Source: a virus. Taken from it: 35,126 nt of DNA. Shown in pieces: positions 31,399 through 35,126 of the stretch (its first letter is position 1; each line of letters opens with the position of its first letter). The DNA lies in the IMG/VR virus record IMGVR_UViG_3300000517_000006, positions 1-35,126 of that record; one strand, 5' to 3'. The notes under the pieces were generated by a model. That model had not been told where the DNA came from and searched no databases. It saw nothing but the letters and a program-made list of their open reading frames with translations. The translations under genes and the position numbers were made by a program.

Positions 31399-31735
31399 TT
31401 TAATAGAAACAGATTACGGATACGATCTTATTTGGGCAGATACTGAAAACTACAATTGTAGAATCATAGTTTTTAATGACCCTACTAATAAAATACCAAT
31501 TGGATTTCATAAACATATAGAAAAAACTTGGTTTGTTAACAATGGTAATTTTAGATTAAAAATTATAGAAACACATAACGGCACTTTAGTTGAAAAAGAT
31601 CTAAAAGAAGGCTCTGTTTTTCACATACCACCTCTTACTCCTGTTGGTATAGAATGCTTGTCTGCAGGAGCATCTATTACACAATGTGCTAGCGGTGATC
31701 CGTCAGAAGATTTTTATCAAATTATTCCAAACTAA
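31388..31735 (+). CDS. Cupin-fold protein (115 aa)
   Basis: Small beta-barrel cupin. IPIGFHKHIEKTWFVNNGNFRLK (about residues 36-58) supplies the HxH and Glu region of cupin motif 1, and GSVFHIPPLTPVGIE (about 77-91) is motif 2, though its usual His is less clear. It resembles the capsular-sugar and NDP-sugar isomerase-like cupins and could act with the Nudix enzyme upstream. It is unlike the island cupin at 8041-8388 in sequence. Ends CASGDPSEDFYQIIPN. Confidence 0.7.
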   Translation: MSDSLIETDYGYDLIWADTENYNCRIIVFNDPTNKIPIGFHKHIEKTWFVNNGNFRLKIIETHNGTLVEKDLKEGSVFHIPPLTPVGIECLSAGASITQCASGDPSEDFYQIIPN

Positions 31736-31749
31736 AATAGGAAATAATT

Positions 31750-32037
31750 ATGCTACCAAAAATTAGAGAATTGCCTAAAGTAAAAAAAGAACTAAATGAA
31801 TATAAAAAACTAATAAAAAACCAAAATAATCCGATATTACAAAAAAAGGCACAACTATTATACGACGAATTAATAGAAAAATTGGATTTAATTGATAAAG
31901 GACATTCGTCGGAATACGACGGAAACATCGACCCAGAAAAGTTAAGAGACACTATAGCCGAATCAATTTCTATCAGACGCCAACTTAACAAATTCCTTCC
32001 TAAAACAAAAAAAAATTTTAATCCTAAATCGAAGTAA
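31750..32037 (+). CDS. Small lysine-rich helical protein (95 aa)
   Basis: Function unknown. Highly charged, helical, Lys-rich (KVKKELNEYKKLIKNQNN), with a central DLIDKGHSSEYDG and a basic end (KFLPKTKKNFNPKSK). AGGAAATAATT gives AGGA 8 bases before the ATG. It converges with the fibre gene, overlapping it by 14 bases. It could be a DNA- or RNA-binding accessory, but there is no motif to support that. Confidence 0.65.
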   Translation: MLPKIRELPKVKKELNEYKKLIKNQNNPILQKKAQLLYDELIEKLDLIDKGHSSEYDGNIDPEKLRDTIAESISIRRQLNKFLPKTKKNFNPKSK

Positions 32038-34093
32038 AACGTTTAATAGTAATTCCTCCTACCATTGCAGCATGACTCAAACATTGATATCTATATGTAC
32101 CAGAAAGAACTTCCGGTATTCTCCAATAAAGAGTGCCAAAATCTTTTCCTTGGGCGTCGTTGCCGGTCGACACAGTTCCGTTAGAATCTACATGAATTAA
32201 TCCAACACTGTAATTTTCTCCGGTAGGATCTTGAATAGCAAAGGGATGTCCTCCTATTTCGTCAAGATCAAATGCAACTGTAGCTCCTGACAATACTAAT
32301 ATTGTTGGATTGTCATCGGAGTAATGCGGAGCAAATGTATAGGCCGAAGCACCTACATTATTCACTCTAAACATTAATAGTGCCGGTTCGTATACTTTAT
32401 CTATAGTAAGTCCGGCAGTGTTTACTTCATTAATACTTCCAAACGATGTAGAAGTATCTTGCTGGCTTATAGTAACCGTGTCTCCACTTACACTGGTAAT
32501 AATTCCTGTGCCGCCGGCTATAGTTAGAGTGTCAGAAATAGAATCTGCAGTAGTCGACCCAGAGTCTCCTGTAACTGTAGCGAAGAGATTTTGGTCCGGA
32601 TCGCCACCTGTACCTTCTACTGTAACAGTTGCAAAGGAAAAGTTGCCGGCGCCATCTGTAGTAAGCACCTGACCATTTGCACCATCTGAAATACCTAAGT
32701 CAAGTAGAGATTCTGGAATAACAGGTGTGTTTGAAAGGTCATTGTAATCGCCAGAAAAAGCATCAGTGATACCATATCCTGCTAAAGTCGTCGGAGTGCT
32801 TGTTAGATCTGCAAACGAGACAGTAGTAAGAGCACCTATGCCTTCCGCTGTAGGTGGTGTGTACCGGAACTCGCCTACGGTATTGTCATAGGATATTGCT
32901 CCATTACCGCTAGGTAAAAGTTCATTGCCTACAGAAATATCACTCAAAGTAAGAACACTTGGCGTGTTTGTAAAGTTATTGTAGTTGAGGTAGTAAGAAC
33001 CGTCTTGTCCGTCTAGTGTGTCTGCATCAAGACCTGATCCGCCTTCTGCAACATCAGTGCCTGGCGCCCATTTAGCGCCGTCCCATTTGAGAACTTCGCC
33101 TGTAGTGGGAGGATTAGAAACGGTATCAACATCCGAAAGAAACCCGATTGAAAATGCATCAAGATTAATAGAGAGTTCGTTGCTATCTGTGACAACTTCG
33201 GTTGATATGTTAATGCCACCTATGATGCGAAGATCAGACACATTAGAAGGATCAAAAGAACCGTCATCAGATACTATGGAATCGAAACTAGATCCTGTAG
33301 AAGATTGGATCGGTGTAAAGGCGAATGAGCCTGCGCCGTCTGTGGTTAATACTTCTCCTGCACCGCCGTCTGTGATACCAAAGTCTAGAATAGATTGCGG
33401 CGCGCCGTCGAGATCAGAGTAGGCGTTAGAATACGCCGCTGCGCCTAGTGGATTCACATAGCCTGCAGATTCAACATCAGAATGAGCAGTGTCTGTAAGC
33501 AGTTTTCTCCAGGCACCTGCATGAGCGTAATATAGAGCACCTGTCTCATGCACATGCATTGTCATTCCATGATAAACGCCTGCGTCATAGTTGGCAAGAT
33601 CTTCTTCAAGTTGGATTGCATTGGCATACTTGATTATGTTATTGCCAAAATCCCAGGTGCCTTCTACCCATTGTAATTCGTCTCTTGTGTCTGCTTCATA
33701 GGGTATGTCTGTTTCTAATGCTTCTGCAAGATTCGCAACAGGAACCCATTCTGCTGCATGAGCAAAATACAGTCTACCTTCTGAGTGTACATGAGCAATC
33801 ATGCCATGATAGGTAACAGGATCTACTTCATTCTCAAGATCAGATAATGTATCCCAATGAAACCGTATACGATTTTTTTGGCTTTGAATATCTAGCTGTG
33901 CTGTTGGCAATATATTGCCAAAGTCTGACCTTGCGATTTCAAATCCGCCTTGATCTTTACCAGAATATACTCTAAGGCTATTTGTTGCGCGATTAAAAAA
34001 GACTTCACCCGACGCACCTACGTTACGTCCTAGAAAGTCGTCCGGTCTTGGTATTATACGTATTCTATCTACTACGGGTGCAAAATTAGACAT
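32024..34093 (-). CDS. Fibre-like virion protein with C-terminal cupredoxin-like domain (689 aa)
   Basis: Repetitive, beta-rich virion protein, probably a tail fibre or appendage. The N-terminus has two copies of a HGM-HVH-G-LY-AHA-W unit (about residues 95-118 and 174-197). Fibre-type repeats with GITDG...GQVLTTDGAGNFSF pattern occur near 238-262 and 466-490, with DTLDGQDGSYYLNYNNFTNTP between. Residues about 570-689 form a cupredoxin-like domain: NPTILVLSGATVAFDL, GGHPFAIQD with H616, and YQCLSHAAMVGGITI with C671, H674 and M677, a full type-1 copper ligand set. Late promoter at 34114-34120. Role could be host adsorption or surface chemistry; structure is inferred only. Confidence 0.82.
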   Translation of the reverse strand: MSNFAPVVDRIRIIPRPDDFLGRNVGASGEVFFNRATNSLRVYSGKDQGGFEIARSDFGNILPTAQLDIQSQKNRIRFHWDTLSDLENEVDPVTYHGMIAHVHSEGRLYFAHAAEWVPVANLAEALETDIPYEADTRDELQWVEGTWDFGNNIIKYANAIQLEEDLANYDAGVYHGMTMHVHETGALYYAHAGAWRKLLTDTAHSDVESAGYVNPLGAAAYSNAYSDLDGAPQSILDFGITDGGAGEVLTTDGAGSFAFTPIQSSTGSSFDSIVSDDGSFDPSNVSDLRIIGGINISTEVVTDSNELSINLDAFSIGFLSDVDTVSNPPTTGEVLKWDGAKWAPGTDVAEGGSGLDADTLDGQDGSYYLNYNNFTNTPSVLTLSDISVGNELLPSGNGAISYDNTVGEFRYTPPTAEGIGALTTVSFADLTSTPTTLAGYGITDAFSGDYNDLSNTPVIPESLLDLGISDGANGQVLTTDGAGNFSFATVTVEGTGGDPDQNLFATVTGDSGSTTADSISDTLTIAGGTGIITSVSGDTVTISQQDTSTSFGSINEVNTAGLTIDKVYEPALLMFRVNNVGASAYTFAPHYSDDNPTILVLSGATVAFDLDEIGGHPFAIQDPTGENYSVGLIHVDSNGTVSTGNDAQGKDFGTLYWRIPEVLSGTYRYQCLSHAAMVGGITIKRFTSI

Positions 34094-34113
34094 AAAAACT
34101 TAATCCTATGAAG

Positions 34114-34120
34114 TATTTAT
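34114..34120 (-). promoter_or_regulatory. Late promoter core ATAAATA overlapping the SGNH-gene stop
   Basis: Minus strand AATAAATA includes the TAA stop of the SGNH-like gene (34117-34119). It is 20 bases before the fibre ATG; the leader contains AGGA. Confidence 0.7.
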
Positions 34121-34884
34121 TCTAGATATTTTTTTGCTCTTGGATAAAAACAATCTTGCCATATTATTCTATTTGCTTCTTCCGTAGGATGATGATTACA
34201 GCTTTGCAAGAAATCTGCACCTAAATCACTTGCATATTCCTCTAAGCCGTTATACTTACTGTGTTCGTCTTCGTATAGCCAAAAATTATCGAAATTAACA
34301 AGATTAATACTAGGAAAATACTTTTTAGTTTTAGATAAAGGCAAGTATTTCCTTGAACTTTTGAGTTCCATAACCTGCTCACCTGTTACAAAATTGAAAT
34401 TTTCTAATTGATTGCTATAAAAACAAAAAGTGTAAGGAATATTAAGGTTTTGTAATGTGTTTTGTGCTAAAAGTATATATCCTAAATTTTCTCTAATACG
34501 ATCTAGAAATCTATAACCAAACCTATACCTAGGTACAAATATGTGCCTGTCCTTTTCAAAAAAACAATTGCCGCCGTAACCTCCGCTCTGATACCAAACA
34601 TAATTTAACAGATCATAATCTCTATTCTTATTTCTTTTTGGAAAAATCTCAACATCTTGTTTTCTTATTACAAATTCATCTCGATCAAACCCACTAAAAC
34701 TGATAATTACATAGTCAGGCAGATTATTCGTTCCTAAATAGTCTAATAGTTGACTAACTATGCGTTTGTTTCCATAACCTCCTAAACCAAACTTATCAGT
34801 TTCAAAGTCTGTATATTCTTTTCTTACAAAATCAAAAGCATTGTCCTCAAAAAAAGAACATCCTATCATCAGTAATTTTTTCAT
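34117..34884 (-). CDS. SGNH/GDSL-like hydrolase family protein (255 aa)
   Basis: Resembles phage SGNH-fold proteins. MKKLLMIGCSFFEDNAF opens with a GCSF block in the place of the catalytic GDS, GLGGYGNKRIVSQLLDYL (about residues 34-51) carries the Gly and Asn blocks, YVIISFSGFDRDEF is the next strand, and NHHPTEEANRIIW near the end supplies the late His. Members deacylate or act on carbohydrate esters, so it might modify glycans recognised by the neighbouring fibre. The catalytic Asp/His pair is not certain. It starts by TAATG with the upstream gene and runs late into the fibre promoter. Confidence 0.5.
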   Translation of the reverse strand: MKKLLMIGCSFFEDNAFDFVRKEYTDFETDKFGLGGYGNKRIVSQLLDYLGTNNLPDYVIISFSGFDRDEFVIRKQDVEIFPKRNKNRDYDLLNYVWYQSGGYGGNCFFEKDRHIFVPRYRFGYRFLDRIRENLGYILLAQNTLQNLNIPYTFCFYSNQLENFNFVTGEQVMELKSSRKYLPLSKTKKYFPSINLVNFDNFWLYEDEHSKYNGLEEYASDLGADFLQSCNHHPTEEANRIIWQDCFYPRAKKYLE

Positions 34885-35126
34885 TATATGTACCTATAAT
34901 TTTTTACAAGTTCAAAAATTCTTCTTCTATTATAAAGCAAAGCATCTTGATTTTGTTCTAGTTTTTTTCTAATTGCAAAAATATCTGTATCTAATAATCT
35001 TTTTAATTCTTTTCCGTACAACATCAAACTTTTTTTGTAATCAGTTTCATAATCAAAACTCCAATCAATCAACCAGTCCCAGGTGTCGAACCCAAAGTGC
35101 TTTAGATATTCTCTTGTACCTGGTCC
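34884..35126 (-). CDS. C-terminal end of an unknown gene (partial)
   Basis: The frame is open from the window edge and ends at a TAA overlapping the next ATG. The visible 80 residues include GPGTREYLKHFGFDTWDWL, then SFDYETDYKKSLMLYGKEL. The reading R-x-Y-L-x-x-x-GF-x-T-x-x-x-x-ID-x-S-x-D resembles the C-terminus of a family of phage glycan-related or glycosyltransferase-like proteins, but I cannot name it. Shorter start at 35072 is a TTG and unlikely. Confidence 0.6.
   Translation of the reverse strand, partial: GPGTREYLKHFGFDTWDWLIDWSFDYETDYKKSLMLYGKELKRLLDTDIFAIRKKLEQNQDALLYNRRRIFELVKNYRYI

Noticed and set aside
1-35126. tRNA genes, CRISPR arrays, insertion sequences, integrase or attachment sites
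   Set aside because: None seen by eye; gaps between genes are too short (all below about 110 bases) to hold them unnoticed.

Overview
The window is a 35 kb piece of a T4-like myovirus genome, most like the marine relatives (cyanophage and pelagiphage type). It carries recognisable T4 core genes: uvsW, uvsY, uvsX, gp32, large and small terminase (gp17, gp16), head completion gp4, tail tube gp19, tail sheath gp18, a dNMP kinase, and the neck/tail-completion set gp13, gp14 and gp15. Genes are packed with ATGA and TAATG overlaps. T4-type late promoters (ATAAATA) sit in front of many of them, and three near-perfect sigma70 promoters serve recombination/replication and nucleotide genes. No photosynthesis, tRNA or host-marker genes are visible, so the host cannot be named.

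Layout (mostly minus strand, read from high to low coordinates). 34884-35126 holds the end of an unknown gene, and 34117-34884 an SGNH-like protein. 32024-34093 is a fibre-like virion protein ending in a cupredoxin-like domain. 28048-32037 (plus strand) holds gp14, gp15, a Nudix hydrolase, a cupin and a small unknown. 27236-27994 is gp13, 26605-27198 dNMP kinase, and 26304-26642 (plus) an HNH-like zinc protein. 22827-26183 is a very large sheath and 22096-22722 the tail tube. 20665-22005 is a tube-like baseplate protein. 19294-20627 holds an unknown, gp4 and gp16. 17117-19276 holds two unknown virion-type proteins, one with a T4-like capsid-targeting N-terminus. 15494-17074 is gp17, and 13833-15482 another virion-type unknown. 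10858-13727 is gp32-uvsX-72 aa-uvsY. 3229-10871 is an island of eleven glycan genes. 1-3213 holds a HARP-like protein, uvsW, a conserved unknown and the start of a further gene.

How it works together. A consensus early promoter upstream of gp32 probably drives gp32-uvsX-72 aa-uvsY and can read into the glycan island, which has its own late promoters. A second early promoter, inside the end of the island, drives the 404 aa protein and uvsW. A third drives dNMP kinase. Late promoters serve the virion genes, and three UUCG-loop terminators separate the highly expressed sheath, tube and 530 aa transcripts from the genes downstream.

Most notable points. (1) An eleven-gene polysaccharide/glycan module (sulfotransferase, methyltransferase, pyruvyltransferase, cupin, four GT-A and three KpsC/KpsS-like enzymes) sits inside the recombination block. 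(2) At least six promoters, early and late, end exactly or within one base of where transcription should start on the ATG, predicting leaderless mRNAs. (3) A virion fibre has a complete type-1 copper ligand set (H, C, H, M) with amicyanin-like loop spacing. (4) The sheath is greatly enlarged by surface modules, including two flagellin-IN-like repeats. All identities come from reading the sequence and memory of families; no searches were run.
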